In this document: one piece after another, positions 17,916 through 26,920 of the stretch
How positions within the stretch are numbered: the stretch's first letter is position 1
Layout: the number at the start of each line of letters is the position of its first letter
NCBI GenBank assembly: GCA_030533405.1
Contig: JAUNJF010000019.1
Coordinates: forward strand, 1 to 64,000
From: Eubacteriales bacterium
GTDB taxonomy: Bacteria > Bacillota > Clostridia > Lachnospirales > Lachnospiraceae
Reading direction: 5' to 3'
DNA length: 64,000 bases
The notes under the pieces: model-generated
Told to the model about the DNA's origin: nothing
What the model saw: the letters and a program-made list of their open reading frames with translations, nothing else
Database searches by the model: none
Translations under genes and position numbers: made by a program

Positions 17916-17969
17916 ATTAGAGTCAACTAACCATTTTATTTGACTTGATTTTCGTTTTTCTTTATAATT
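17916..17969 (+). promoter_or_regulatory. Promoter of the first DtxR gene with GTTAG-like site
   Basis: ATTAG-AGTCAA-CTAAC (17916-17931), one base off the recurring palindrome, lies just upstream of TTGACT and, 17 bases on, TATAAT, about 30 bp before the DtxR start. Confidence 0.55.
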
Positions 17970-17999
17970 AGGAAAAAGTTATTAAAGGAGAAGCCGACT

Positions 18000-18368
18000 A
18001 TGTCTACATATACAGAATCCGTAGAGGATTATTTAGAAACAATATTAATTCTTAGCAAATCTTTAGAATATGTTCGGTCCATCGACATCGCATCCGCTCT
18101 TGGATATAAAAAATCAAGTGTCAGCGTAGCAATGAAAAATCTACGCGAACGAAATTTTATCGTTGTAGATGATCATGGATATATTTCATTAACCAAATCT
18201 GGACTTGATTTGGCAACCACTGTTTACGAGCGACATGAATGGTTCACAAAATGGTTAATAAGCTTAGGTGTAGACGAGATTACCGCATCCGAAGATGCCT
18301 GTAAAATGGAGCATTCCTTAAGCAAAGAAAGTTTTGAAGCAATCAAAAGCAAGGTCAAGTTAGATTAA
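18000..18368 (+). CDS. DtxR/MntR family metal-dependent regulator
   Basis: 122 residues: winged helix (SIDIASALGYKKSSVSVAMKNLRERNFI) and a short dimerisation/metal domain, without the SH3 domain of long DtxR proteins. Metal-ligand positions are visible: D and E in SVEDYLE, H in YERHEW, and C, E, H in DACKMEH. A cysteine at the DtxR position argues for iron or a mixed Fe/Mn response. AAAGGAG gives the start. A second family member lies at 20980-21381, with the metal ATPase between them. Confidence 0.88.
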   Translation: MSTYTESVEDYLETILILSKSLEYVRSIDIASALGYKKSSVSVAMKNLRERNFIVVDDHGYISLTKSGLDLATTVYERHEWFTKWLISLGVDEITASEDACKMEHSLSKESFEAIKSKVKLD

Positions 18369-18422
18369 ATTTTCACCATAAGCACATTACTTAAAACAGT
18401 TTTATGATACTCTCGAACGACT

Positions 18423-18471
18423 AAAAGAGCCCCCAATGCATATCAATTTCTGCATCAAATGGCTCTTTTTT
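18423..18471. terminator. Bidirectional terminator between DtxR and P-type ATPase genes
   Basis: AAAAGAGCC (18423-18431) pairs with GGCTCTTTTTT (18461-18471); the interior carries a further ATGCA/TGCAT pair. Runs of T on both strands suit the two converging genes. Confidence 0.8.
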
Positions 18472-18476
18472 CATGA

Positions 18477-20576
18477 TTATTCATTTATATCATCTAACAA
18501 ATTCGACATACTCCTAACACCAGTCACAATAGTAGAACCATTATGAAGTAGTGCCGAAGAAGCTGGCGTTATAATTCCCCAAAGTCCAAGCAATATCAAC
18601 GCAGAATTAAATCCAAGAATAAAACGATAATTATTATGGATTCTTGCCATTAATTCATCACTTAGGAGGCGCAAAGTCACTAACTGCATCAAGTCCTCCG
18701 ACGCAATGGTTACATCTGCAATTTCTCTCGCAATAGCAGCACCATCAGAAATTGCAATGCCCACATCAGCTTCCGATAATGCCGGCGTATCATTTACTCC
18801 ATCTCCAATCATAATCACCTTATGCCCTGCATCTTTCTTCTGTTTCACATAGCGTGCTTTATCCTCTGGAAGTACTTCCGCATAATAATCATCTAATCCT
18901 AACTGTTCAGCAACTACCTTAGCGGTCTTCCTATTATCACCTGTCATCATACAGATATTTGTGATTCCAAGTGTATGCAAATTCGCAATCATATCCTTTG
19001 CATCTTTTTTTACAGGATCATAAATACATAGCACTGCCGCCAATCGTCCTGAAATTGCAAGAAAAATTCTTGAATACTGAGATGGTATCTCATCTATTTT
19101 ATACATCTCATCTTCAGGAATAACACAGCCCTCATCTTCAATCACAAAATGATAACTACCAATCACGACCTTTTCGTGATCGATATGACTACTCACACCA
19201 TGTGCTACAATATATTCTACCTCAGAATGAATTTCCTCATGTTCAAGATTCTTTTGAACTGCACCATTTACAATGGCATTTGCAACTGAATGCGGATAAT
19301 GTTCCTCTAAGCAAGCTGCAATACGAAGCATCTCATCTGCATCTTTATCTTCAAAAGTCACAACATCTACAAGCATCGGTGTGGCTTGGGTAAGTGTTCC
19401 AGTCTTATCAAACACAATGGTATCCGCCTCAGAGATTAACTCCATAAACTTTCCTCCCTTAACAGAAATACTGTAATCGTTTGCCTCACGTATTGCAGAT
19501 AAAACCGAAAGCGGCATAGATAATTTCATTGCACAAGAAAAATCAACCATCAAAAAAGACAATGCCTTTGTTACATTTCTTGTAAACAAATAGGTAAGCG
19601 CTGCCCCAGCAAAGCTGTATGGTACTAGACCGTCCGCCAAATGATATGCTTTCGCCTCTGTCTGGGAATTCAATTTTTCAGATTCTTCTATCATCTTGAC
19701 AATTTGATCATATTTCCCAGTCCCTGTTGCTTTCGTTACTTCAACCACACATTCGCCTTCCTCTACAACCGTTCCAGCATAAACATAACTACCACATTCT
19801 TTGACAACAGGTTCTGCTTCACCAGTCATGGTGCTTTGGTTCACTGTAGCTTCTCCGCTAACCACTTTTCCATCTAGTGGAATCATATTAGATGTTCGAA
19901 GTATGATGTGATCTCCCACATGCACCTGATTAACGTTGGACAATATTGTCTGTTCCCCTGTTTTTACCCATACCTTATCCACATTCAAGGACATAGTTCT
20001 TGCAAGATCACCCACTGATTTCTTTCTTGTCCACTCTTCTAAGGTTTCACCTACATCCAGCATAAACATAATAGATGACGCTGTAGCAAAATCACCCCTA
20101 AGCATGGAAGCACCAATGGCAACTGCATCTAATGTCTCCACCTTCAAGCCTTTCGTCATAAGAGTTGTCACAGCTTTATAATAATAAGGAACACTCTTTA
20201 TCACACCTAACACCGCGGCAATTGGAACTGGCAAAAATATTTTTTTTAGGAATCTGGACATTACCTTTATAACGATCTCTTCTTCGTACTTTCTATTTAA
20301 GGCTCTTCCTGTCTCTTCTGGAACCAGTGCTAATATTTTCTCGTCTTGATAATCAAATTGCTTAAACGCATCAAGAACCGATTGTTTTGCCTCTATGGTA
20401 CTACCTCGAAAAGCTATGATAGCATTTCCTGTTCTATCATTTACCTGTGCATCCTTTACACCAGGCAAATTCTTGATAAAATATTCAATGATGTCTGCTT
20501 CTCGCAGGCTCATGCGAGCCTGTGGAATATGAATTCGCATCCGCTTTGATGACTCATGTAATACAATACAATTCAT
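18477..20576 (-). CDS. Heavy-metal-translocating P-type ATPase (P1B)
   Basis: 699 residues. Residues 1-80 resemble a ferredoxin-like metal domain but lack CxxC. Then come membrane helices, the actuator loop with TGEAEP (251-256), the transport-site helix DFSCAMKLSMP (345-355), the phosphorylation motif DKTGTLT (390-396) and the GDGVNDTPAL hinge. The SCA-K-S-P helix differs from the CPC of copper pumps and is seen in the CtpC-like group linked to Mn/Fe/Zn export. It is 4 bp from a DUF6110 gene, with a DtxR gene upstream, so it is probably a metal-induced efflux pump. Confidence 0.92.
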   Translation of the reverse strand: MNCIVLHESSKRMRIHIPQARMSLREADIIEYFIKNLPGVKDAQVNDRTGNAIIAFRGSTIEAKQSVLDAFKQFDYQDEKILALVPEETGRALNRKYEEEIVIKVMSRFLKKIFLPVPIAAVLGVIKSVPYYYKAVTTLMTKGLKVETLDAVAIGASMLRGDFATASSIMFMLDVGETLEEWTRKKSVGDLARTMSLNVDKVWVKTGEQTILSNVNQVHVGDHIILRTSNMIPLDGKVVSGEATVNQSTMTGEAEPVVKECGSYVYAGTVVEEGECVVEVTKATGTGKYDQIVKMIEESEKLNSQTEAKAYHLADGLVPYSFAGAALTYLFTRNVTKALSFLMVDFSCAMKLSMPLSVLSAIREANDYSISVKGGKFMELISEADTIVFDKTGTLTQATPMLVDVVTFEDKDADEMLRIAACLEEHYPHSVANAIVNGAVQKNLEHEEIHSEVEYIVAHGVSSHIDHEKVVIGSYHFVIEDEGCVIPEDEMYKIDEIPSQYSRIFLAISGRLAAVLCIYDPVKKDAKDMIANLHTLGITNICMMTGDNRKTAKVVAEQLGLDDYYAEVLPEDKARYVKQKKDAGHKVIMIGDGVNDTPALSEADVGIAISDGAAIAREIADVTIASEDLMQLVTLRLLSDELMARIHNNYRFILGFNSALILLGLWGIITPASSALLHNGSTIVTGVRSMSNLLDDINE

Positions 20577-20579
20577 AAA

Positions 20580-20897
20580 TTATCCTTCCACTGACTCATC
20601 CACCAGTTCTTCATGCTCCTGACTCTCTGCAGCATCAACAAGAGCCTTTGCTTCCTCTAACTTTCTTGTAGCTTCTGCCTGATATCTTTTTTCATTCATA
20701 TCCGTTGCATCTTCATAAATGTCACTACAATTTTCTTTCAATGTGGTTGCAGTCTTCATAATGGAATCCTTCCCTCTAAGTACTGCTGCTGTACCATGTG
20801 TATAAACTTTTTTTGCATCCTTACTTGTAAGAATCGCTACTCCTGCCGTTCCAAATAATGCACCACCTACAAATAATCCTAACTTTTTCAAATCCAT
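20580..20897 (-). CDS. DUF6110-like membrane-anchored protein
   Basis: 105 residues: an N-terminal glycine-rich helix (LGLFVGGALFGTAGVAILTS), then SKDAKKVYTHGTAAVLRGKD and a long charged coiled-coil. I recognise this as the small partner often encoded beside P1B ATPases (DUF6110); its role is unknown. GGAGGT favours the ATG at 20897 over that at 20918. It ends 4 bp before the ATPase start. Confidence 0.75.
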   Translation of the reverse strand: MDLKKLGLFVGGALFGTAGVAILTSKDAKKVYTHGTAAVLRGKDSIMKTATTLKENCSDIYEDATDMNEKRYQAEATRKLEEAKALVDAAESQEHEELVDESVEG

Positions 20898-20926
20898 AAC
20901 AATTACCTCCATTTTCATTCGTATTA

Positions 20927-20940
20927 TAGGTTATAACCTA
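20927..20940. promoter_or_regulatory. DtxR-like box ahead of the metal ATPase operon
   Basis: TAGGTTATAACCTA is a perfect 14-bp palindrome, 29 bp upstream of the DUF6110 start. It abuts a TATAAT on the minus strand. Its TAGGTT-AACCTA halves resemble DtxR/MntR-class boxes, and two such regulators are adjacent. Confidence 0.55.
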
Positions 20941-20979
20941 CCTACTACTATAATATGACAATCTCTCAAAATGCTTAAG

Positions 20980-21381
20980 TTAACTTTTGTAAGCATGCGC
21001 TAACAAATCTGGATCTTTCTCATAAAAATACTCTGATATTTTAATAAATGTTTCATCCGAAAGTGCATGTTCAATTTGACAAGCTTCCTCATTAGCAACC
21101 TCTTCCTCTACTCCCAATGATAAAAACCAATTTCTAAACAGGGTATGTTTTATCAACATTTCTTCAGCAATTTTCATTCCCTGCTCTGTAAGCAAAATTC
21201 TCCAGTCGTCTCTATAGACATACTGTTCATCTTCCAGCTTCTTTAATGCAGTGCTGACGCTCGCTCTGCTATAACCTAAATAATTCGCGATATCTGTCAT
21301 TCTGCACGCACCTTTGGTTTGAATATTGATTAATACTGCTTCCAGATAATCCTCTTTTGATTTACTAAGATTATGTTTCAT
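20980..21381 (-). CDS. DtxR/MntR family metal-dependent regulator (second copy)
   Basis: 133 residues, clearly paralogous to the protein at 18000-18368: SKSKEDYLEAV, TDIANYLGYSRASVSTALKKLEDEQYV, a histidine in IKHTLFRNWF and the metal cluster EACQIEHALS. AGGAG lies four bases before the ATG at 21381; a GTG at 21393 opens the same frame but is inside the ribosome site. It probably controls the metal ATPase operon behind it. Confidence 0.88.
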   Translation of the reverse strand: MKHNLSKSKEDYLEAVLINIQTKGACRMTDIANYLGYSRASVSTALKKLEDEQYVYRDDWRILLTEQGMKIAEEMLIKHTLFRNWFLSLGVEEEVANEEACQIEHALSDETFIKISEYFYEKDPDLLAHAYKS

Positions 21382-21393
21382 GACACTCCTCAC

Positions 21394-21537
21394 CTACTTC
21401 CAACCACAACGATTTCCACTTGTTCCATAAAGCTCCATCCCCAGATGCATATTTAATTGCACATCATATTTTTTCCATTTTCTTATACGGAACCTTCAAC
21501 CATTTTGTACTGAATACTTGGCATTTTCCTTCGCACC
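21394..21537 (-). other. Short intergenic stretch, possible coding remnant
   Basis: A frame ending at 21394 reads KWKKYDVQLNMHLGMELYG and ends CGWK, but has no ribosome site at any start codon. It may be the tail of a lost gene. Nothing else is evident here. Confidence 0.2.
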
Positions 21538-22335
21538 TCACTTTTCAAAAATTAATATTTTTTCTGTGACTTTATTCGCAATCGGCAACCAGGTAACAAG
21601 CTTCATTGCCGGATACAATTTTTCCATTCCACGCGTAATATTATCATCCTTAATTTTCCGAAAACCCTCGGCAACATCCCCAAGATCGGCAAAACAATCT
21701 GCTCCAAACACATATTTCGCGCCAGTCTGCTGTATCGACTTCTCTATGCCCTCTTGATTCACCCATCTCTTGGCAATACATTCCAACATAACAGTTGCAT
21801 TGTCAAAATGGTCTCGAATAATGCCAAGCATTTGCTTGTTCTCCTCAGCAGTTAAATACATAGAAAGTCCTTCTATAATAAACAGCATTTTTCCTCTTAC
21901 CTTTATTTCATCTGCCCATTTCGAATCCAATGCAGAGATTCCTATTGTGGATATTCTTCCTTCTTCTCCATATATTTGCTTTCGAACAGCAGCTGTTTCA
22001 GGAAGATCAACGTTATACCATGTAAGACGTCCATTATCCATTCTGTAGACTCTAGTATCCAATCCACATGCTATATTCACGACTGTGCAATCTGGATTTT
22101 TCTTAATAAACGCACTTACCAGCTCATCAAAAACAATCGTTCTTGCAACAACGCCACTACTCATAGTGTTATCTTTCTCCGCAAGTGAAAAATCATAGTC
22201 AATTCTGTCTACAATTCCCACTGCCTTCGCATCATAAAATTTACTATTCTTCTTTTTCGAATACAGCGCCCTGGCATAGAAACTCTGAAGCATAGTTTCT
22301 GCCGAACCACTCAGATCAACTTTAATTTTTTCCAT
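21538..22335 (-). CDS. Class I SAM methyltransferase, leucine-carboxyl-methyltransferase-like
   Basis: 265 residues of the family annotated as polyketide-type O-methyltransferases: ARTIVFDELV helix, the SAM loop VVNIACGLDTRVYRMDNG, YNVDLPE, and LFIIEGLSMYLTAEENK. The methyl acceptor is unknown. The frame reaches 22371, but AAAGGAG suits the ATG at 22335 (spacing about 14). Its upstream DNA is a near copy of the region around the TetR gene at 26.2-26.9 kb, so it shares that cassette's regulation. Confidence 0.8.
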   Translation of the reverse strand: MEKIKVDLSGSAETMLQSFYARALYSKKKNSKFYDAKAVGIVDRIDYDFSLAEKDNTMSSGVVARTIVFDELVSAFIKKNPDCTVVNIACGLDTRVYRMDNGRLTWYNVDLPETAAVRKQIYGEEGRISTIGISALDSKWADEIKVRGKMLFIIEGLSMYLTAEENKQMLGIIRDHFDNATVMLECIAKRWVNQEGIEKSIQQTGAKYVFGADCFADLGDVAEGFRKIKDDNITRGMEKLYPAMKLVTWLPIANKVTEKILIFEK

Positions 22336-22372
22336 ATTTTTTCTTTTATCTCCTTTATTTTTAACAAACATT

Positions 22373-22388
22373 GTTAGTTATCACTAAC
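22373..22388. promoter_or_regulatory. GTTAG-N6-CTAAC site before the methyltransferase
   Basis: GTTAG-TTATCA-CTAAC lies 38 bp upstream of the methyltransferase start and just after a terminator. A similar but degenerate site (from 26155) occupies the same place before the ABC exporter pair. Confidence 0.55.
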
Positions 22389-22412
22389 CATATTTTGATA
22401 ACTTAACAAATT

Positions 22413-22435
22413 AAAAAGGAGCCAGGAGGCTCCTT
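22413..22435 (-). terminator. Terminator upstream of the methyltransferase
   Basis: AAGGAGCC-AGGA-GGCTCCTT (22416-22435) followed leftward by TTTTTAA. The flanking sequence TAACTTAACAAATTAAAA is shared with the terminator at 26196-26219. Confidence 0.85.
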
Positions 22436-22484
22436 AAAATACAATACTAGTATTCGATTTTATTTCCATTAATATATGCGTCAT
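22434..22484 (-). CDS. 16-codon ORF (leader peptide or TetR remnant)
   Basis: ATG at 22484 has GGAG eight bases upstream and reads MTHILMEIKSNTSIVF before a stop that overlaps the terminator stem. It lies behind a complete promoter. Comparison with 26.2-26.9 kb shows the same order promoter, ATGGAGAA, terminator, but there a whole TetR gene lies in between. The ORF may therefore be what is left of a deleted TetR gene rather than a leader peptide. Confidence 0.3.
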   Translation of the reverse strand: MTHILMEIKSNTSIVF

Positions 22485-22521
22485 CACACATTCTCCATTC
22501 TATATCCTGTTACCTTTGATA

Positions 22522-22555
22522 ACAATATCATAGACTTTTGTTAGTGTCAACTAAC
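22522..22555 (-). promoter_or_regulatory. Promoter overlapped by GTTAG-N6-CTAAC
   Basis: Leftward TTGACA (22550-22545) lies inside GTTAG-TGTCAA-CTAAC (22540-22555) and is followed after 17 bases by TATTGT (22527-22522). The identical arrangement drives the TetR gene at 26.9 kb. Confidence 0.65.
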
Positions 22556-22599
22556 TTTACCATATTATCGATTATCTATAATTCTCGCGCAAACAATTT

Positions 22600-24333
22600 C
22601 TACGCCATCTTCCAGTTTTCAGATATATTCTGAAGTTCAATCATATGACTATATATGCCATCCATTTTTTGTAGTTTCTCCGGCGTACCACTTTCCGCAA
22701 CCACACCATCCTTAAGAACGACGATCTTATTTGCATTGGCAATGGTTCTCATACGGTGGGCAATAATAAGAACTGTTTTATCCTTAATTAAGGTTGACAA
22801 AGCCTGCTGAATCGACGTCTCATTCTCTACATCAAGAGAAGCAGTTGCCTCATCTAACAGAATAATCGGCGCATCTTTTAGGAACGCTCTTGCAATAGAT
22901 ATTCTCTGTCTCTCACCGCCTGACAGTTTGCCACCATTCTCACCGATTTGTGTATTGAAGCCTTCTGGCAGTTTTTCGATAAAATCTATACAATTTGCAA
23001 GTTTGGCTGCCTCCATAACCTCCTCATCTGTTGCGCCTTTTTTACCAAGTCGTATATTCTCCATAATGGATGTGTTAAACAATGTAACATCCTGAAAAAC
23101 AATGGAATACATCGACAGCAATGTCTCAGGATCAATCTTAGAAACATCCATGCCGCCTACTGTTATGGCTCCCCCATCAATATCCCAAAATCTTGCTGCA
23201 AGTCTTGATACGGTTGTTTTTCCACCACCACTTGGACCAATCAGCGCTGTCACTTCTCCCTGCTTCGCTGTAAAGGATACATTTTTAAGAACCTGTTCTC
23301 CATTTTCATAGGAGAACTTTACATTGCTAAATGTAATATCATATCCACGATTACCCAAACGTTCCGCTCCAGTCTGAACATCATGGGACAATACTTCATC
23401 CAAACGTTCACACTGTACCTCTGTTGCAATCATAGCGGTAAGACTTTGAAGAGATGCAAACATCGGATCATATATTCTGGATACAATCATCAGAAACATA
23501 AAAAAGGTAAGAATATCAATCTCGCCAGAAGCAAACAGGATGCCACCAACCAGTGCTGTTGTACCAATGCCAAGCTTTAATACCATCTGTGCTCCGGATG
23601 CAAAAACAGACATACAAAACTCTGTAGCAATGGATTGCTTTTCAACCGTTTCAATCTTATTGTAAAGGGTACCTCGATACGCATCCTGTGCATTGTTCGC
23701 TCGCAAATCTCGAATTACCTCAAGATACTCCTGCACACCACCTGAAAAATCCAGTTGCACTGCTCCGTTTTTTTTCAATGCTTTCTTTTGCAGCTTCGAT
23801 GATGACAAAATAATGCCTGCCGCTATAGGAACCACCCAGAATATTGCAGCTGCCATTCGATAGTCAAAGAAAAACAGCATGATACCTATCATTGTTGTTG
23901 AGATAATTGACCCAATCAACTGTGGAATGAAATGACTAGATGCCGTTTCGATCATGGCACAATCTGACATAATATTGGTTGTCAAATCTGCCAAATCTTT
24001 TTTACCAAAATAAGAAAGTGGCAACCTTCTTAGCGTTTCTGCAATTGTGATTCTTCGAACTCCACTTTCCTTATAGGTAGATAAAAATGTTGCATTATAC
24101 TGAATGTGTTGCGTAATTACAATCAATACAAGTACGACAATCATTCCAACAACATAAAATACAATTTGGCGGAAATCCATCTCCCCAGCTAACATATCCT
24201 TAATTAAAAAATATAAAATACTTGCCGGTCCCATAAGCACCATATTGGAAACTGCCGCAACAATACATGCCTTTATCATATCTTTTGCACCCTGATTTGA
24301 AAGGGCAAACTTATGTTTTAATTTCTCTATCAT
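22600..24333 (-). CDS. ABC exporter half-transporter (membrane + ATPase), second of pair
   Basis: 577 residues: six membrane helices in the first 300 residues, then an ATPase domain with Walker A GPSGGGKTT, signature LSGGERQRISIARA, Walker B ILLDEATASLD and the H-loop histidine in IIAHRM. Paired half-transporters of this kind (YbtPQ/IrtAB-like) work as heterodimers. The frame opens with GTG at 24342, but AGGTG fits the ATG at 24333, two bases beyond the partner's stop. Confidence 0.88.
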   Translation of the reverse strand: MIEKLKHKFALSNQGAKDMIKACIVAAVSNMVLMGPASILYFLIKDMLAGEMDFRQIVFYVVGMIVVLVLIVITQHIQYNATFLSTYKESGVRRITIAETLRRLPLSYFGKKDLADLTTNIMSDCAMIETASSHFIPQLIGSIISTTMIGIMLFFFDYRMAAAIFWVVPIAAGIILSSSKLQKKALKKNGAVQLDFSGGVQEYLEVIRDLRANNAQDAYRGTLYNKIETVEKQSIATEFCMSVFASGAQMVLKLGIGTTALVGGILFASGEIDILTFFMFLMIVSRIYDPMFASLQSLTAMIATEVQCERLDEVLSHDVQTGAERLGNRGYDITFSNVKFSYENGEQVLKNVSFTAKQGEVTALIGPSGGGKTTVSRLAARFWDIDGGAITVGGMDVSKIDPETLLSMYSIVFQDVTLFNTSIMENIRLGKKGATDEEVMEAAKLANCIDFIEKLPEGFNTQIGENGGKLSGGERQRISIARAFLKDAPIILLDEATASLDVENETSIQQALSTLIKDKTVLIIAHRMRTIANANKIVVLKDGVVAESGTPEKLQKMDGIYSHMIELQNISENWKMA

Positions 24334-24334
24334 T

Positions 24335-26098
24335 TTATGCACCTACCTTCCATTCAATGGACTTTGTATATTCATCGTACATTTTTTTATACAAACCATT
24401 ATGTTCCATCAGCTTGTCATGATTTCCTTGCTCCACTAAAGCACCATCCTTAAGAACAAAAATTCTGTCTGCATTTACAACTGTACTTAATCTATGGGCA
24501 ATCATAATCACAGTCTTATTCTTTGAAAGTGCTTCAAATGCTTTTTGAACCTTTGCCTCATTATCTGGATCTGCAAATGCGGTAGCCTCATCCAAAACGA
24601 GAATTGGAGCATCCTTTAAAACAGCTCTGGCAATGGCAATTCTCTGTGCTTCACCGCCAGATACATATACACCCTTCGAACCAATTACCGTATGAATTCC
24701 CTTCGGAAATTTCTCAATAATATCCATACACTGTGCCTTCTTTAGCGCCTCCATCACCTCTTCCTCTGACGCATCAGGCTTCGCCAATCTTACATTTTCA
24801 AGTATGGTTGTTTTTATCAGTTTACTGTCCTGAAAAACAAAGGAGACGTTGTTCATCAACTGCTCTGATGGAATGTCTTTTACATTGACTCCACCAATTT
24901 TCACTTCACCCTCTGTCGCATCAAAGTATCTAGCAATCAGTTCCGCTGTGGTTGTCTTTCCACCTCCACTTGGTCCAACAAATGCCACATGTTCGCCTGC
25001 TTTAATCTGTAGCGAAAGTTTACTTACTGCATCTGTAGTTGCACCCTCATATCGATAAGAAACATTCTCAAATGCAATGGAGCAATCCAAAAGCTCGGCC
25101 CTCTTATTAGCCACCGGAAGAATCTCTCGATCCAAAATACTATTTACACGCTCTATCGCGTCCAGCACTACCATCTCGTGTTCTCCTGCATAGGCTACTT
25201 TCGTAAGTGTAACGGAAAGTAGTGGGGTAATAATGATGTAATACATTACGTTCAAAATCAAATCTGGTGTAAAACCGTTTCCTGCATTTGCAATCACCAC
25301 CATTACAATTATGGCAAAAATCGCATTCACGCTGGTCATGAACCCAACCATAGATTTTCTAACAGAAATTGTGTAATCTACCGTCCATTTTTCATATTCA
25401 TCAATGGATTTCTTGAATCTTGCAAAGGAGTGAATGGTTTGTCCAAAGGTTTTTACCACTGGCACACCCCTGACATATTCCACCGCTTCATTACTCATAA
25501 CCTCTAATGCATCCTGATATTCCGCCATCTTCTTTTGCATTTCTTTTCCCGTCATGCCTGCAACAAAAATGAAACCAATTACAGCAGGAACAAGGCATAA
25601 CAATCCAAGCTTCCAATCAAAAAACAAGAGCAAAAATGCAAGTCCTAAAGGTGTTGCTATAGCCACCGATTTATCAGGAATACTGTGTGCAATATAGGTT
25701 TCCGTAGCCCTTGTGGATTCGTTAACAATTCTTCTGATTTTACCGCTTCCTTCCGCATCGAACACGCCAAGGGGAAGTTTTGCTATTTTATCCACTAACG
25801 CCTTCCTCAAATTCGCTTGCACACGAAACGCTGAAATATGCGTACACATCAACGCTGCAGTATATATCACCATAGCAAGAAGGGTAATCCCTACCGCCTG
25901 CCAGCCATATTGTTTGATCTGATCTACATTTTCTCCCTCTATGACATTTTTGATAATCTTCCAAATAAGTATAAATGGCACCATTTGAATCAGTGCACTG
26001 ATAAATGCCAAACACCTTCCGAGTGTAATTAAATACTTATATCCTCCTGCATATTGATTCACAATTTTCATTACTTTTTTTGGATTTTTTCCTTCCAT
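24335..26098 (-). CDS. ABC exporter half-transporter (membrane + ATPase), first of pair
   Basis: 587 residues with the same architecture as its partner: membrane domain to about 310, then GPSGGGKTT, VSGGEAQRIAIARA, ILVLDEATAFADPDNE and IAHRLS. The D-loop reads AFADPDNE rather than ASLD, a known trait of one member of YbtPQ/IrtAB-like pairs, suggesting one ATP site is non-canonical. AAAGG is too close to the ATG at 26107, so the ATG at 26098 is used. Substrate is unknown; a siderophore or toxic compound is possible from the regulatory setting. Confidence 0.88.
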   Translation of the reverse strand: MEGKNPKKVMKIVNQYAGGYKYLITLGRCLAFISALIQMVPFILIWKIIKNVIEGENVDQIKQYGWQAVGITLLAMVIYTAALMCTHISAFRVQANLRKALVDKIAKLPLGVFDAEGSGKIRRIVNESTRATETYIAHSIPDKSVAIATPLGLAFLLLFFDWKLGLLCLVPAVIGFIFVAGMTGKEMQKKMAEYQDALEVMSNEAVEYVRGVPVVKTFGQTIHSFARFKKSIDEYEKWTVDYTISVRKSMVGFMTSVNAIFAIIVMVVIANAGNGFTPDLILNVMYYIIITPLLSVTLTKVAYAGEHEMVVLDAIERVNSILDREILPVANKRAELLDCSIAFENVSYRYEGATTDAVSKLSLQIKAGEHVAFVGPSGGGKTTTAELIARYFDATEGEVKIGGVNVKDIPSEQLMNNVSFVFQDSKLIKTTILENVRLAKPDASEEEVMEALKKAQCMDIIEKFPKGIHTVIGSKGVYVSGGEAQRIAIARAVLKDAPILVLDEATAFADPDNEAKVQKAFEALSKNKTVIMIAHRLSTVVNADRIFVLKDGALVEQGNHDKLMEHNGLYKKMYDEYTKSIEWKVGA

Positions 26099-26154
26099 TT
26101 CATCCATCCTTTCTTTTTTTATTTTACCTTAATTTTTATCAGGCTATATATGTC

Positions 26155-26173
26155 GTTAGTTATCAGCTGTAAC
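26155..26173. promoter_or_regulatory. Degenerate GTTAG-type site before the ABC exporter pair
   Basis: GTTAG-TTATCA is followed by GCTGTAAC instead of CTAAC, 57 bp upstream of the exporter start. The neighbouring 40 bp match the region before the methyltransferase (22373-22423). Confidence 0.35.
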
Positions 26174-26195
26174 ATTCTGGTAACTTAACAAATTA

Positions 26196-26219
26196 AAAAG
26201 GAGCCTTTCGGCTCCTTTT
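26196..26219 (-). terminator. Terminator of the TetR gene
   Basis: AAAAGGAGCC-TTTC-GGCTCCTTTT forms a strong hairpin that overlaps the TetR stop codon (26220-26218) and is followed leftward by TTTTTAATT. Confidence 0.85.
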
Positions 26220-26832
26220 ATAATCCCATTATTTTCATCCATCCAGGTGTAAAAAACTCTGCTACTTTCATTAGACAATGTTCTGTCTCCTTTTCATCAT
26301 ATTCATGTACAACAGGCTCTATAATCGCAGTGATATACGCACTTAATAACACATGCATTTCTCGCTCTGTTATATGTATTGTTTGGTATCCATTTTGTTC
26401 CATTATCTTAAGTATATCAAACATTTCCTTTTGCTGCATATCCACAAGATCATGAATAAAATTTTCATATCTTGTTCCTACACTTCTACACAAAAGCAAT
26501 TTTAATTCCTCCGGAAACTCTTTTGATAAATCAAGAAATATCTTTATCTCTCCAGTGTTAAATGCTTCCTTATGACGTTCACCGATTTGAATAGCTTCAT
26601 ACGAAACTCTCTTATGCATTGCGAATCGTTTGTTCATTTCTTGAAACAAAGGATCAACTATTTGTACAAACAGATCCTCTTTATCTTTACAGTGCCTATA
26701 TAGTCCAGCACTAGTCATTCCCGCTCTGGCACCAATTGAGCGAATAGATGCATCTTCAAATCCTTTTTCCAAAAATTCTTTTTTGGCTGCATCTAGAACC
26801 TTCTTATGACTTAACTTCTTATCTCTAGGCAT
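26218..26832 (-). CDS. TetR family regulator of the ABC exporter cassette
   Basis: 204 residues: helix-turn-helix at the N-terminus (KKEFLEKGFEDASIRSIGAR, AGMTSAGLYRHCKDKEDLF) and a helical ligand domain. The frame reaches 26898, but GGGAGGAG immediately precedes the ATG at 26832. Its promoter carries GTTAG-TGTCAA-CTAAC over the -35, the usual place for TetR autorepression, and the ABC pair begins 120 bp downstream. It is the simplest candidate for the protein binding that palindrome. Confidence 0.85.
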   Translation of the reverse strand: MPRDKKLSHKKVLDAAKKEFLEKGFEDASIRSIGARAGMTSAGLYRHCKDKEDLFVQIVDPLFQEMNKRFAMHKRVSYEAIQIGERHKEAFNTGEIKIFLDLSKEFPEELKLLLCRSVGTRYENFIHDLVDMQQKEMFDILKIMEQNGYQTIHITEREMHVLLSAYITAIIEPVVHEYDEKETEHCLMKVAEFFTPGWMKIMGL

Positions 26833-26920
26833 GGTCTCCTCCCACTGAGATGAATTTTTCCTTAACTCACAACTTATCGAAGCAGGAATCTTCTCCATTT
26901 AAGACAAATTATCATCGATA

